From contig OZ026615.1 in NCBI GenBank assembly GCA_964020975.1, forward strand, positions 84,507,989 to 84,571,988: a stretch of 64,000 nucleotides of DNA, written 5' to 3'. The stretch is from Hermodice carunculata (taxonomy: Eukaryota; Annelida; Polychaeta; Eunicida; Amphinomidae). The notes below the pieces were generated by a model. The model had not been told where the DNA came from, searched no databases, and worked only from the letters and a program-made list of their open reading frames with translations. Shown piece by piece: positions 1 to 11,370 of this stretch; the stretch's first letter is position 1; each line of letters opens with the position of its first letter. The position numbers and the translations under genes were made by a program.

Positions 1-520
1 AATAACGAAAAGTGAAGCAGCTCTGAGAAGGTGGATGGTTGCAGTACCAAAGGTCATGTGCATTGTCAATGAACATGAGAGATCCAATCCATCAAACAAG
101 AATATCAATCTTAGTGACAAATATCAAATAAACAAATTGGAAGCATTCAATCTGCCTTAACAGCAAATGTACACAGTTTAGTGAATGACTCCACAGGCAA
201 CCCCGTTGATGACAGTCATGACATGTTCACCCTTGACTCAAAGGCTATCATGTTTGACCAGGTTGTCCTGACTGTAAAGTCAATTGAGAACTGGGAGAGG
301 AACAGTATCAAGCGTTTGTGAAGAAACGATTCGATGAATTAACAGATCACTTCTGTGACACAATTTATAAATACAATGTGTCACTATTCAGATCTCAGCC
401 AAAGAAAGCTTCCGGTAAAGCTAAGCAAAAACTATCTGGACTCAAAAGTAAGCTTCATCTATTCTCTCGCATGTACATTGCAGGTCAAAACAGTAATATT
501 TTAAATTTGGGTAGTAATGG
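1..520 (+). pseudogene. Relic of an uncharacterised repeated gene family
   Basis: Conceptual translation in more than one frame gives SEAALRRWMV near base 13, then VKSIENWER and FVKKRFDELTDHFCDTIYKY, and ends near LHLFSRMYIAGQN (about 450-490). I recognise this pattern (an ALRRWMV start, a DPI..N-type core and an LFSR.Y.A.Q block) from uncharacterised proteins present in many copies in marine invertebrate genomes. Function is unknown and it is possibly carried by a mobile element. The copy is cut by the window edge and broken, so it is a relic. The identification rests on memory of the pattern, not on a search. Confidence 0.45.
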
Positions 521-937
521 GGACGAGCATTGCAAAAATGTGGCAACCTCGTCTCCAAAAACAAATATTTCCCTGGTTTATTTGATAAGGTACTAGCACG
601 ACGAGCAAAGATATAAAATGCAATATATTTTGAACAGTCTTTGCAAACAGAAGGATCTCCAAGAAATCCAATCATCAAAGAAAGCTTAGTATTTTCAAGT
701 GTAGAAAAAATTGTTTAATATATTACATTTTGGAATACCTCTTTTTCTTTGGCCCCAAGACAATAATTAAGATAATGGCACATATAACTAGAACAGGCTG
801 ATTTTCCAACAGAAAATCAAATGTCTCCTTGTCCGCCCTTACTATTGTCACACTTATTTTTATAAATAGGCATACCCATTCCAATGATCTACAGATATGG
901 TGAAGGTACACTCTTTATTGACATTTCAAAAGTTAAT

Positions 938-1860
938 TTTTAACGAAATGCCCACATGACCTGAAAAATAGGTCAAGGTCATACATTTGCAGTTACAAGC
1001 AAGGTCTTACAAAAGTCTTGCATAGAAACATAATCACACAAAATGCCAACCTCTTTAAGACAAATCTTTCTCGAGTGCATCTGCAATGATTTTTAAAAAG
1101 TGTCCATGTGACCTTGAAAATAGGTCAAGGTCACCCATCTACAATCCCAACCTAGTTGGTATTATGGTGCATAAACATAGAAAATTCCAAGCTCCCTACG
1201 TCAAATCCTTGCAGAGTTGTTGCATGCGTGTCAATTTTAGATGATATGCCCACGTGACCTTAAAATATATGTCAAGATCACCCATCTGCAATCCAAAGCA
1301 AGATCATACATAGGAAAATCTTCACATCAGAGTTTGACTTCCCAAATCAAATCTTCCTTGAGTTATCACGTCCACATTGATTTTAGACGAAATGCCCAAG
1401 CAAGGTCTTACAAAAGTCTTACATGGAAACATAATCACACAAACTGTCAACCTCTTTAAGTCAAATCTTTGACGACTGCATCTGCAATGATTTTTAAAAA
1501 GTGGCTATGTGAGCTTGAAAATAGGTTAAGGTCACCCATCTACAATCCCAACCTAGTTCATATTATGATACATAAGCATGCAACATTTCAACCTCAAATA
1601 CATGTGGAGTTTTTGTGTACACGTCAATTTTACATGACATGCCCATGTGACCTTAACAAATAGGTCAAGGTAACCCATCTACAATCACAACCAAGTTCAT
1701 ATAATGGTACATAATCATGCAAAATTTCAACCTATTAAGTCAAATACATGAGGAGTTATTGCGTCGGCGTCATTTATCTGTTTTATATAGGAACATCGTC
1801 ACAAAAAATTTCAACTTCCCAAGTCAAATCTTTATCAAGTTATCGCGTCTGCAACGCACA
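938..1860. repeat. Tandem array of about 145-bp units with AGGTCAAGGTCA core
   Basis: About six diverged units follow one another. Each carries a version of gcccacgtgacctt, then aaaataggtcaaggtcaccc, catctacaatcc, and a tail with cataatcacacaaa and cctctttaagtcaaatc. Core copies lie near 973, 1123, 1268, 1524 and 1662; one unit near 1391 lacks its core. Open frames across this block are by-products of the repeat and not genes. Confidence 0.8.
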
Positions 1861-1872
1861 CAACAATGTGTT

Positions 1873-2101
1873 GAAGAAGAAGAAGAAGAAGAAGAAGAAG
1901 AAGAAGAAGAAGAAGAAGAAGAAGAAGAAGAAGAAGAAGCAGAAGCAGGAGGAGGAGGAGGAGGAGGAGGAGGAGGAGGAGGAAGAGGAGGAGGAGGAGA
2001 AGAAGAAGAAGAAGAAGAAGAAGAAGAAGAAGAAGAAGAAGAAGAAGAAGAAGAAGAAGAAGAAGAAGAAGAAGAAGAAGAAGAAGAAGAAGAAGAAGAA
2101 A
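1873..2101. repeat. (GAA)n/(GGA)n microsatellite
   Basis: Nearly pure GAA triplets with an internal GGA/GCA-rich segment at about 1940-2000. All frames read through as poly-Glu, poly-Lys, poly-Ser or poly-Leu, so the long open frames here are compositional. Confidence 0.95.
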
Positions 2102-2347
2102 CGGACGCAAAAACAAGATGTCCCCCGTTGTTCCGGGAGACATAATTATTCAAAACAAACAAGGAAGGTAGTTTATATCAAAATCATGGTTCTTGAATAA
2201 ATGGGCCAAAGCTTTTATAGAGCATGGATGTTCATATTCGCACATAAAACTTCAAGCAAGTGTATTGTCTTCATGGTCTTATGGTTTGAGTTACGGGTAT
2301 ATTTGCAAACTAGCAGCTTTGTTTCCAACACAGCCGGTCAATCTTAC

Positions 2348-2572
2348 CACAATTTGGAACCTTGCATGGCACTGGATATCCAGTTTGCTCTGCCACGTAA
2401 CACTGAAGTCTCTTTTTCACCACCCGACAGTAGTTTTTCGCCAACGTATTATTCTCCCGCTCTCCCACTCCAGTGGCCTTTGTAGGCCAAGAAACACATG
2501 GCTTGCCCTCACTTGTCACATTAATCGGTCCCAAGTAATTTTCTGCTGAGTCTCCATCCAGGCACATGCTGA
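2348..2572 (-). CDS. Kringle-domain exon
   Basis: A 225-bp internal exon (75 codons, phase 1 at both ends), bounded by acceptor gcatattcag and donor GTAAGA. It encodes a kringle: CLDGDSAENYLGP at the start, then GKPCVSW, NYCR, LQCYV and a final PCKVPNCG, giving the six-cysteine kringle order. Kringles are disulphide-bonded extracellular binding modules. The central stretch lacks the usual WCYT tryptophan (here LQCYV), so binding may be altered. It lies downstream, in transcription order, of the half F-type lectin exon at 3.2-3.4 kb and shares its phase. Whether it ends a long mosaic gene or belongs to a separate gene is not resolved. Confidence 0.8.
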
Positions 2573-3200
2573 CTGAATATGCAAACATAATAAATCCTGG
2601 ATAAAACTCTCTGCAACATTTGTCGATAAAATATATATGTTAAGCTGTCAATAAAATGATTCGTTTCCCTATTTTTTTCAGAGAGGACTAGGCCATTAAT
2701 GTTTCCTAGCGTTGTGAACTCTGTCATTATTAGGCTAAGAGTACAGCAATGATGACTGTTGCCTAATGTCATGTTACGGTCGATGAAACATACAAAAAAA
2801 ACCCCCCAAACTTATTCACGACAGAAGAAATGTAATGTTAAATGATGACAAGCTGAATACCGATACCTGGGCGGTAGGACCCTGAAAGTTACAACTGTGT
2901 CTATCACATCATCAATTATCTAAACAGACAAATAAACGAACAGCAAAGTGCTACATTATGTTTTTTATCCATAAAATTGAAATGATGCATGAAACGGTTG
3001 ACAAGCAGCAGACAAATTAAATAAAATCTATGATGGTCAATCGTGTCTATTGTTTTCATTTGGCTCTCTTGTATGTTGCCATGGAAATCACACGAGACAA
3101 ATCATGAATATAGTTACCTTTTAAGTGCTAGAACAGTGACCATGTAGTCAAAGAGCAGACAGAAACCCAGAGATTTGAATGTGTAGCAGGCAAAACTTAC

Positions 3201-3398
3201 TTTGGCGACCTTGAAAACCACGAAACCAGCGAAACGAGATGACTTGGAATGCTCTCCCGAGATCCAGAACAATCCACGGGTCTTGTTCAAGAAGTGTTCG
3301 TGTACATGTGTGTATCGCTGTGTCAACGGCATAAGCTGGGATCGCAAGAGGATAGGAACTACTCTGCCACACTGACATATCCCTGGCACCAGTTGATA
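3201..3398 (-). CDS. F-type lectin (fucolectin-like) exon, N-terminal half
   Basis: A 198-bp exon, phase 1-1, between acceptor ttgctgcgcag and donor GTAAGT. It encodes the first half of an F-type lectin/discoidin-like fold: VSVWQSSSYPLAIPAYAVD, then HTCTRTL, then DPWIVLDLGRAFQVISFRW. This matches the family pattern QSS...A..AVDG....C.hT...PWW.VDLG. F-type domains bind fucose-containing glycans. The sugar-binding second half (R.C..RL...I.VG) was not found between this exon and the kringle at 2.5 kb, so the domain may be partial or I missed an exon. Confidence 0.75.
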
Positions 3399-3499
3399 CT
3401 GCGCAGCAATATTAAACACAATCAACACAAATCTAGTTCCCAGGTGGCTATCATTTTGCTTATTAATTTTGATAGTTCTAATTAACTCATATCTAGGTT

Positions 3500-4790
3500 C
3501 AGTCTCTTAGCAAAATTGATAATCTGCTAAGAGTATCCCCAACTTTTCTGCATTTGGACATGCTGCCTTCTCACATCGCCAAAAGAGGTTATCATTCACT
3601 GCGATCGTTTAGGTCACATATAGGTTTCCCTTTATCACACATGTTCCCAGGAAAATCGATCCTCTAGAACGGTTACAACGACTTATGATCAATACTCAAA
3701 ACAACGCTTGGCCTTCTGCAGAATGATTGGCACCATTAAACGCAAAATTAAACTTGATTGTCTCCCAATATCGTCAAGATATTGGAAACGACGCAAACCT
3801 TTTTAAAATTTTGTTCTTGCGGGTATTTATACATTCATTCAGAAATCATGTCCCAAGACAGTAAAAAGTACAGATGAAGTGAGCCTCGTGACTCTTTTCT
3901 GTTTCTTGAATACTGCTTGTAATTCATGAAATGCCGTGACTGTGGTTCCAAGGATCCACCATGCTGACAAATTGACAGTCAAACAATTTATATGTAAATA
4001 TCATGGTTCAAAAGACTCAAGTTTCAAGATGAACTGAACGAGGATGATTGGAAGCTCTCTGTCGTCTCTATTGTAAAGAAAGCTGTCATAGCATGATGTT
4101 CCTGAATGTTGTTTTAGAAAGTTGAATCAAATGGTCACTAACACAGAAATATTGAACGCATTTCATGAATGAAAAGCTGATTAGAAAGGGACAGTCTGCA
4201 CAAAGGCAAGTGAGATGCGTCATGTGATTGCTCTATGGTGCTTGGCTATTCCCAGGCAATTTATCATTCAAATATTCATGGGGAAACCGTTAATAATTTT
4301 GCCTGATTAAGTGAAGTTACAAACCCAAAGTCTGATTGTTTCTTATCTTAGAGAGTGTTGTGGTGTTCACGTCCTGGGCTGAAGCATTGTTCATTATATG
4401 CTTTTGAACTATAATATAAAAAAAATCACGAACTGAACTGATGAAAATGAGTTCTAAAATCCCATGTTTCGCAAACACTCAACCACTGTTAAGGCCGAAA
4501 CATTACGGTACTTGATCTGATAAATCCAAACCTCCTGTTTGAATATAGTAAATTTCCATGGCAACTAGCCTTTGAAACCTCATCATTCTCATTGTAGGGA
4601 GAGAGAAATTACAAATACATTATGGAAGACTCTAAAACTTGAAATATTTACTTCGTGTTAAAGTTTAATTACACACATTGGCTTTCCTATATTGAGTTTG
4701 TTGACAAATCCCCAGTTATGCTCAAGTGAACAGAACTAAATACATATATGTCAGAGTAAAGATAAGAGGACCAGCAGCAAAAATTCATAT
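3500..4790. other. Non-coding stretch, nothing recognised
   Basis: No exon with splice sites and domain content was seen on either strand. Sequence is AT-rich and without long open frames. Confidence 0.5.
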
Positions 4791-4792
4791 AA

Positions 4793-4798
4793 TTTATT
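4793..4798 (-). terminator. Candidate poly(A) signal AATAAA
   Basis: AATAAA on the minus strand about 120 bp downstream of the stop that ends the last discoidin exon. It supports, but does not prove, that a transcript ends near 4.77 kb. Confidence 0.35.
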
Positions 4799-4919
4799 CG
4801 AATATTTCAGACAAATCTGCAAGGAAATTGAAATTGGAATATCCTTTAATAGGTCCTTTAATAATTACTAAATAAAGCAGTTTATAGAAACTACATGTTC
4901 ATGATCGAGTATTGGTATT

Positions 4920-5174
4920 TTACACAGTGTAATATATCATGATTTTACAAGACAGCATAAGAGTTTGTATTTTGCTAAGCTGCCATAAGCGTAATGCAAC
5001 AAGCTGACGACAGTATGGAAGATTACGTGGTTTTGGACGACAGTGAAGTATTTGGAACCGCAAACAGGGTGCTTCGGCAAAGCTGACCACATTGATGCGC
5101 AAGACTCGAGCGATGACGTCATGCATGAACCAATGCGTCTCTGGGGTGTTACTGCCTTTAACTTTAGTAAAGAC
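4920..5174 (-). CDS. Discoidin (F5/8 type C) domain, third exon
   Basis: Acceptor gccgttttttcag, phase 0. It encodes VFTKVKGSN, THWFMHDVIARVLRI and APCLRFQILHC, the last strands of an F5/8C domain including the closing cysteine that pairs with the first. The frame then runs about 36 residues to a stop at 4920. Either this is the terminal exon (an AATAAA follows at 4793) or the exon is spliced shortly after the final Cys and the stop is run-on; a weak GTAATC donor lies near the end of the domain. The three exons together form a complete domain. Confidence 0.75.
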   Translation of the reverse strand, partial: VFTKVKGSNTPETHWFMHDVIARVLRINVVSFAEAPCLRFQILHCRPKPRNLPYCRQLVALRLWQLSKIQTLMLSCKIMIYYTV

Positions 5175-5360
5175 CTGAAAAAACGGCATATGGGCGACAT
5201 AAATGCCTGTTATTCTTGCCTTGTTCTTACAATGATCTTGAAGAAATGGCCAAATTATGGTTCCCCTGATGATATTTTCAAGCAAAACACAAATACTCAC
5301 AGCCAAATATACTGTGTAAGTTTCTCTGCTTTTCTTTTTTTAAGTATGAAGCTTTATTCG

Positions 5361-5364
5361 GTAT

Positions 5365-5449
<85 letters not shown>
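5361..5449. repeat. (TA)n microsatellite
   Basis: About 80 bp of alternating T and A in the intron between discoidin exons 2 and 3. Confidence 0.95.
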
Positions 5450-5451
<2 letters not shown>

Positions 5452-5659
5452 ATCCATGCACATAATCACATCCAAATTTCTGTCACGTTACGCGTTTTCC
5501 CTGAATAACTTTCAAATTACAAAACATTTCTTACAGGGCCAATTTTTTCGGCTATGCCACAAAAAGCTCAAATTGAAGGTGTTGACATTGTTTCCCACAC
5601 TACATGCTGAGCACAACTGTTAATCGTCTTGCCGGAATTTCAACTAAGCATTCACTTAC

Positions 5660-5809
5660 TTTTACTTTGCCGGCAACATCCTCATAATCCATTAAGTTCT
5701 CTGCCATGATACCATGTGATAAAGTGAAAGAGCGCACTGCTTTAGTCGGGTCACTAAAGTCACCCTGCGTTGCAATACCATTGAGTCTGTGTTTTCTCAA
5801 GAAATCAAC
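5660..5809 (-). CDS. Discoidin (F5/8 type C) domain, second exon
   Basis: A 150-bp exon, phase 0-0, between acceptor ccgttgtgcag and donor GTAAGT. It encodes VDFLRKHRLNGIATQGDF, then VRSFTLSHGI and LMDYEDVAGK. This matches the family core WIQVDLG....I.GVATQG......V.SY.L.YS. It joins in frame to the exons on either side. Discoidin domains are extracellular adhesion modules that bind lipids, collagen or glycans. Confidence 0.85.
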
Positions 5810-6224
5810 CTGCACAACGGATATCAATATTACAAGGGTACAAGAAATATGTTCATGTCGAGAAATACACATATACAAATATGTCAAGCAAAAATGGCAA
5901 ATGGTGCCACAATTCGCCACTTTTCAGAACGCATAATCGACTACTTAATGACGTGAGCCTCAAAGATTTTAAGTGATTTGTGTTTATTTTTCACTTTATG
6001 ACAAATTAAAAGATGAAAAAATATTGGCTTTTAAAATTTTTTTTTTACTTACGTACCAAATTTATCCGTTTGTCTTTATGCAACTGTACTTTTTTGCAAA
6101 TGTGGAGTTGTATCATAAACATCATATTGGTATCAAGGTTTTCCAAAGAATCTATTGGTAAGAAAGGATGCCTTACAGCTGTGAGAGACGCATACCTCGT
6201 GTGTCCATTGTTTTTTTTGCTTAC

Positions 6225-6370
6225 CTGAATATATGGCTTTGCATCTGTACGCTTTGCGCACCACGACTGATCTCCAAGCAATGCAACTTTGATTCTGGAT
6301 TTTTCATCTTCTCGACTTGATGTAGTTATTAAGCTTGACTGAAGCTGTAACTTTTGTCCACAGGCGAGTC
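6225..6370 (-). CDS. Discoidin (F5/8 type C) domain, first exon
   Basis: A 146-bp exon beginning in phase 1 after ttttttgcgaaag and ending in phase 0 at GTAAGC. It encodes LACGQKLQLQSSLITTSS, then VALLGDQSWCAKRTD and AKPYIQ, the N-terminal third of an F5/8C domain (first Cys, ITASS-like strand, A.L....WC, YIQ|VD across the splice). The usual LGM..G.I stretch is replaced by QKLQLQSSLI. The open frame extends upstream of the acceptor into a hydrophobic run, but no ATG is present there, so I do not call a signal peptide. Confidence 0.8.
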
Positions 6371-6429
6371 CTTTCGCAAAAAAGTTTATGCAGGAAAATG
6401 CAAATATCAAAAAAAATGTCAAATAACTT

Positions 6430-8040
6430 CACTTACGTACCTGCGAAAAAATTTGAATGGTTTTATCTGTTGTTGTAAGCAAAGCGTAGAACATTTCTGG
6501 TACTACCACTATTATTTCAGCGGCCCCTTTACTGCTTCCCCAGGAACCGTATTCAAGCAGTTATTTCTTAGGCTGCTCCGTTTACCACTTGCACTGTATT
6601 ATAAGGGTATCAGCGTTGAAGCATGGCTCAGGTATCTATATTGTGCCATAATGTATCTACCGTAGCTATTACCATTTGACCGTCAAATAGACATCGATCT
6701 AAAATTTAGGATAAACTCGTAGACTTCCAATATTATTCACATCCGCCTTGCACAATATATATTGTTTATTGGGAAACTACCGTTCCGCCCTTTTAACTAC
6801 CCAAGTGTGGTACCACACCTCACCTCCCCCTCCTTGCATCCGACATTTATGTTAAGCTCTATTCTATTTTCAATCGCATTGTTTTTAATATACAAAGCAA
6901 TTTTACCTACAATAAGATGCAATTCTGTTATATAATTAATACTCGAAAGTACAAATATAATTTAAGAAAATGGTCAGATATATACTATCATATGCTGTTA
7001 TTCACTTCATGGTACGAGGATATGTGGCATGAGCGAGGCCCGCCGAATTAGCTGTGCTGATGTGCTGGCTTAAATTGCCGGGTAATAGCAAAGAAACGCC
7101 GGCCAAAACGTAGACAAGAGCCCATATTTGATTGGCTCTGATGGTTTAATCTAACTAGTATGTATTTACAATATTGCATAAAATATGACTGTTGTCACAA
7201 TAAAATCAAAAACTTTTTACAGGACTTTATAGGTTTTATTGCGATTATGTCAAAGGCCAACAGCGGTTTAGATAGCAGCTTCGCTCTACCGTCTTTTATA
7301 ATGATAAAGATAGTCAATATCTCAGTTTTGGATCACTTGGTGGCTGTCAAACAATTCGTGCTCAATTACTTTACAATTTTCAATAGCACGCTACTTACTA
7401 CATGCCATGTAATTTTAACTGGACATCACTGATAGGAAAGTCTCACAAAGAATTAATTGATGAAACAAATATACACATTCCTTCGTCCTCGTTTTCAAGG
7501 GATATATTACCACCTCGTATTACATCAGAAATCCCTAGAGCTTGCATACATACGTTTGACGTATATTTTATTCTCGCAAAAGAGAATGCAGGTTTTCCAC
7601 TTTGCCAGGAAGCCTCCATAGAAATCATACTTGATGTGTGCATGATTTTCTACGGTCACATATCTTCCGATCACTGGCTGAGTACACCTGCACAACACAA
7701 CATTTTTATATTCACATGATGCTGGCCATGACCATGTTGGACGTGTATCTACGGGTCCCGCGAGCAATAAATTTAGAAAGAATATTCATAATCATTTCCT
7801 TCGGGAGTCACAAAAATAAATAAATTAAACAGGAAATAGAATAAATTTAGGCAAACAGTGGTTGAGCCGTCGCTATTTGCTTCCACAGCATCATCGTTAA
7901 CCTTTTTAATTACCAATGTCACCCATTTCGTGTATCAAAGTAGCAAATATGGGACGACAACGATGCGTACCAAAAACAAAATATCTCTGACCACCCACTC
8001 AATATAATTTATATTCATTCCGACACATTTTATTCACAGT
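6430..8040. other. Non-coding stretch, nothing recognised
   Basis: AT-rich sequence with only short random open frames. No domain or splice-bounded exon was found on either strand. Confidence 0.5.
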
Positions 8041-9542
8041 AAACAGTTTATAATAAGCTGACTAGCTATCTACACACTCTTCAGGTACTACATGTTTTTC
8101 AATTAGGTTTCAGAAAAGGTATTGGTACTAAAATGGCAGCAAGTAACATAGTATAAGAATTTCTGAAACTCTCCATAACCAAGAATATGCTGTTAGTGTC
8201 TTTATTGATTTGTGAAAAGCATTTGACACAATTAACCACGCAATTCGTTTCAGTAAATTGTCATTTTATGGAATAAGAGGCATTGCTCTTGAATTCTTTA
8301 AAAGTTATATGAGAAATAGAGACCAATATGTGTGTTTTTTTTAATACCTAACCTGATTCTATAAAATAAAAACACATGTGGGGTCCCCATAGGGTCAATA
8401 TGAGGCCTTTTTCTTTACTTGCTTTATAAAAATCAGCTTGATTCATTATCAGATAATATATTTTCAATACTTTATGCATGTGACACCAGTTCATTATTCT
8501 TTGGATCTGATCCGGCCCTATTAGAACAAAATACCAAAGTGTCCATGTCTGATGCAATGCAATGGTTCCGATCCGATTATCAGTTTATCTCGATACACAA
8601 ATTCCATGGTATTTACTACTACAAATCATCCAACTGACAATTTCTCCATTAAACTGAATGCTATGTATTTGGAGCAAGTTGCATATTGTAAATCTTTAGG
8701 TGTTTGGATTGATTCAAACTAAATTGGAAGTATCACATTGATCAAACTTCATGTAAAGCTGATCAACCTGAAATTGCAGGCATTTTTAATGAAATAAGAC
8801 GGAACACGGGAAGTCTATTTGAGCTCAGCTTTATCATAGTCTAGTGTTTCCTCATCTGATTTATTATAATGAAAGTCGGGCATGTAATAATGCTATAAAT
8901 TTGAAAAAAAATGGTCGTACACCAGAAAAAAAATCAAAAGGATTATCATTATTTTATGTTTATTGCCCACACACACACTATCTTTACCGATCTCAAGAGT
9001 GTGATTTGAGTTAATAAATGTTTATTTAACCGGTGTTTTGATCTTTAAAATGGTCGAATCCTTATTGCCTGATATTTTCAATAATTTTGTGGAATATATC
9101 CACAACCTTCACTATTATCCTACTAAACGAAAAAGGTAACATATTTGTACTTCATAATAGAACTAATGTTCATAAGGTTTTTCATAAATGTTCATGGTTC
9201 TATTGTATGGAAAAAGATTCCTCAATCGGTGCAAAATACATATTCTCTACACTCTTTGAAAAAGAAGTTGAAAGATCATCTGCTACAAGACATTTTGTAA
9301 TTTTTAAAAATTCACAATAACTCTGGCATGTATTTCCATTTTCCTAATGATTCTGATCTAGAATGTGATGAACTGTGAAATATATATTTTTACTATTACC
9401 AATGTCTACCTCCTTGTAAATGACTTTTTGATGTAGAGCATCTGTAGGGGGTTTTCATGAGCTTATGCGAGTTACTAGACCCTGTTGTATGTTCCTTAAT
9501 AAATTTTGCTTATATGTGGAGACAATGAAATTCAATTCAATT
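8041..9542 (+). mobile_element. Degenerate CR1/L2-like LINE, reverse transcriptase 3' half
   Basis: Pieces of a non-LTR reverse transcriptase in several frames: QLGFRKG near 8108, then AVSVFIDL.KAFDTINHAI (8190-8245), KLSFYGIRGIALEFFKSY, CGVPIGSI, and the YADD-box equivalent ILYACDTSSLFFGSDP (8465-8515). The C-terminal part reads VHGSIVWKKIPQSVQ and LKKKLKDHLLQDIL just before 9300. A 3' UTR follows and ends in AATAAA plus short (ATTCA)-type repeats near 9530, as expected for this clade. Several stops and frame changes make it non-functional. It is 5' truncated, with no endonuclease seen. Confidence 0.85.
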
Positions 9543-10260
9543 TGATACTCAAACAAAACTAAATGGGATTAAAAAACAAGCGTTAGATTAGTTTATATTT
9601 ATTCCATTCCCCACACACATAACACAGTCCGTCAAAATGAACAAAATCAAGATGCACAATACATCATACCAATAATCATGATTATAGAGATACAACCGTA
9701 AATCATGTGGCATGGACTGTTGACTGATGGTAAAGGAAATTTCAACTGAAGAAGAGCTAAGGTTTCTTAATGGCATTAGTATTTAGGAAAAGGAAAGAGG
9801 TGATAAGTCGTTATGATATTTGTAGTAATAAGTTATACCATAAGATATAGCATGTATGTTTTTACTCTTTTTTTTTACAACAAAAAGCAACAGAATGGTA
9901 AGTGTTGCCACCAATGCACAATACTGAATAATCAAAAACGTTTTGTTTGTAGAATATAAGTCTCTATTTAGTTAAAAAGAGTTTAATTTTGCCTAAAACC
10001 AAGACTATCTTTTCCGAACAAAGGAAGCTGGTCGTTCATTGATTGTATAAATGAACAAAATCAAAATCCTCGCATGATGGATCTTGGCTTTTCTGTTACC
10101 ACCACTGTAACAATCTGGATCGCAGGCATCACATTTCTGCAAGTTTATTTTAAAAGAGGTGACTGGAGGAGAATATTATACTGAAACATCAATATTATTC
10201 CAGCTGCGTATTGTGGATTGAGAAACAAATATTGATTAAGGAAGTAACTGGGAAATATCA

Positions 10261-10497
10261 TTAGAGTGACTTGCAATATATAATATAATATAAATAATTT
10301 GGAGTTAACCTGTTCTTAATTTCATATAATTGTATTAATTTGTTGCCCTCACTTCTAGTGCACAGCGACTGCCATTTTATTTCATTATAAAGTGAACAAA
10401 TAGTAACCTTTTGGGACGCGCCTGCAACGATGCTAGCTGCTGTGTGTTGAGCACGCTCCAGCTTTTCAGTATTGTCTGTAGAGCAATTTCCCCACAA
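10261..10497 (-). mobile_element. LINE reverse transcriptase C-terminal fragment
   Basis: The minus strand encodes MWGNCSTDNTEKLERAQHTA, ASIVAGA, LYNEIKWQSL, then YEIKNRLTPNYL. This is the conserved end of CR1/Jockey-like reverse transcriptases (VWGN....KLE..Q..AARIV.GA). It is an isolated fragment lying next to F-type lectin exons of the same strand. Confidence 0.8.
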
Positions 10498-10702
10498 ATT
10501 AACACGGTATTATTATTTGTAGATGTTTTCTGTCAAGGATATATTTCATGTGTCTAAGACAGGCAACCCTTTTCATTGGTTTCGTATATATATTGTCAGC
10601 ATGATTTTTCTATGATCCATCATCGGAATGTGTAATACCCAAGTGTTAAGGAGATTCTACTCACAGTCGCGGTACCAGAGCAGTGAAATAAAATGTACTT
10701 GC

Positions 10703-10841
10703 CTAATCATCACTTTTGTCTGGATACCGCCCGTTATATTCCGTACACATAATGAGGCACTTCTGTCAGAGAAGTCATCTGGGTGAAGGCCCACGTGAAT
10801 GTCCGCCAACATCAACCTATCGTCTTGACTGCATGATCGTG
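10703..10841 (-). CDS. F-type lectin exon, C-terminal half; GC-AG intron follows
   Basis: A 139-bp exon from acceptor caatgtttcag (phase 1) to an AG|GCAAGT donor (phase 2). It encodes RSCSQDDRLMLADIHVGLH, then SDRSASLCVRNITGGIQ. This fits the F-type lectin segment R.dC..RL.n..I.VG......C. The splice to the exon at 12.1 kb restores a continuous LFFGKSRSCSQDDRL. The donor is GC rather than GT but otherwise perfect. The remaining strands of the domain should lie at lower coordinates. A short candidate at about 10,092-10,130 (acceptor aacttgcag, donor GTAACA) is too weak to call. Confidence 0.7.
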
Positions 10842-11289
10842 CTGAAACATTGATGATAACAATAAAGGCCTGTCAAATTGCTGCAATGAAATTGTGCACG
10901 TTATGTTGATACGATTTTAAGAACATGGAATTTTTGTGTGTTGAGATGGTACACCTGGGAAAATTACACTGATATTTCATGAGAATGGCATCTAAGGAGC
11001 AAGTGAAAACGAATTAAAAATATAACAATGCAGAACAGATAGTTTTCTAAGCGGAAATATATGAAAAGTGATGCACCAAAATTTTTAACTGGCGAGCAAT
11101 ATGGTGCATTTTCCTTCCTGCGTTGGCTAGCAGTATGTTTTTATAATAATTATTTTGCACTCAGAAACGTGTGCACTTAGTTATGTTTTAAATAATCTAA
11201 TCCCAGGGTGACTGCGTGAGCGACGAAGCAAAACATGACGTATAATGAAGGAGGACAATGACAGAAAAAGTAAAAATATAAGAAGTCGG

Positions 11290-11370
11290 TAAGTTTCTTT
11301 CAGCTGATACTGCAAGCAGCTTAGTAAGTTGAAGCTCAGAGTTTGAATCTCGAGTCAGCAGGAAAAACAT
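11290..11370 (+). mobile_element. Possible tRNA-derived SINE head
   Basis: gcttagtaagttgaagc resembles a Pol III A box and agtttgaatctcga a degenerate B box about 20 bp later. No proper cloverleaf can be drawn, so it is a SINE relic at best. Confidence 0.3.

Noticed and set aside
1717-2200. Long open frames of poly-Glu, poly-Lys, poly-Ser and poly-Leu
   Set aside because: All frames of a GAA/GGA repeat lack stops; no gene evidence.
2521-2772. Minus-strand frame MTLGNSHHCC... as second half of the 3.3-kb F-type domain
   Set aside because: VGN-like motif only; no acceptor with a pyrimidine tract and no conserved Arg-Cys start.
6045-6422. Signal peptide MTFFLIFAFSCINFFAKGLA before the discoidin domain
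   Set aside because: The first codon is TTG, not ATG, and a splice acceptor precedes GLACG, so the hydrophobic part is intronic.
10092-10130. Short exon candidate KCDACDPDCYSGG following the 10.7-kb F-type exon
   Set aside because: The phase required by the upstream GC donor gives a different frame without the cysteines; too short to judge.
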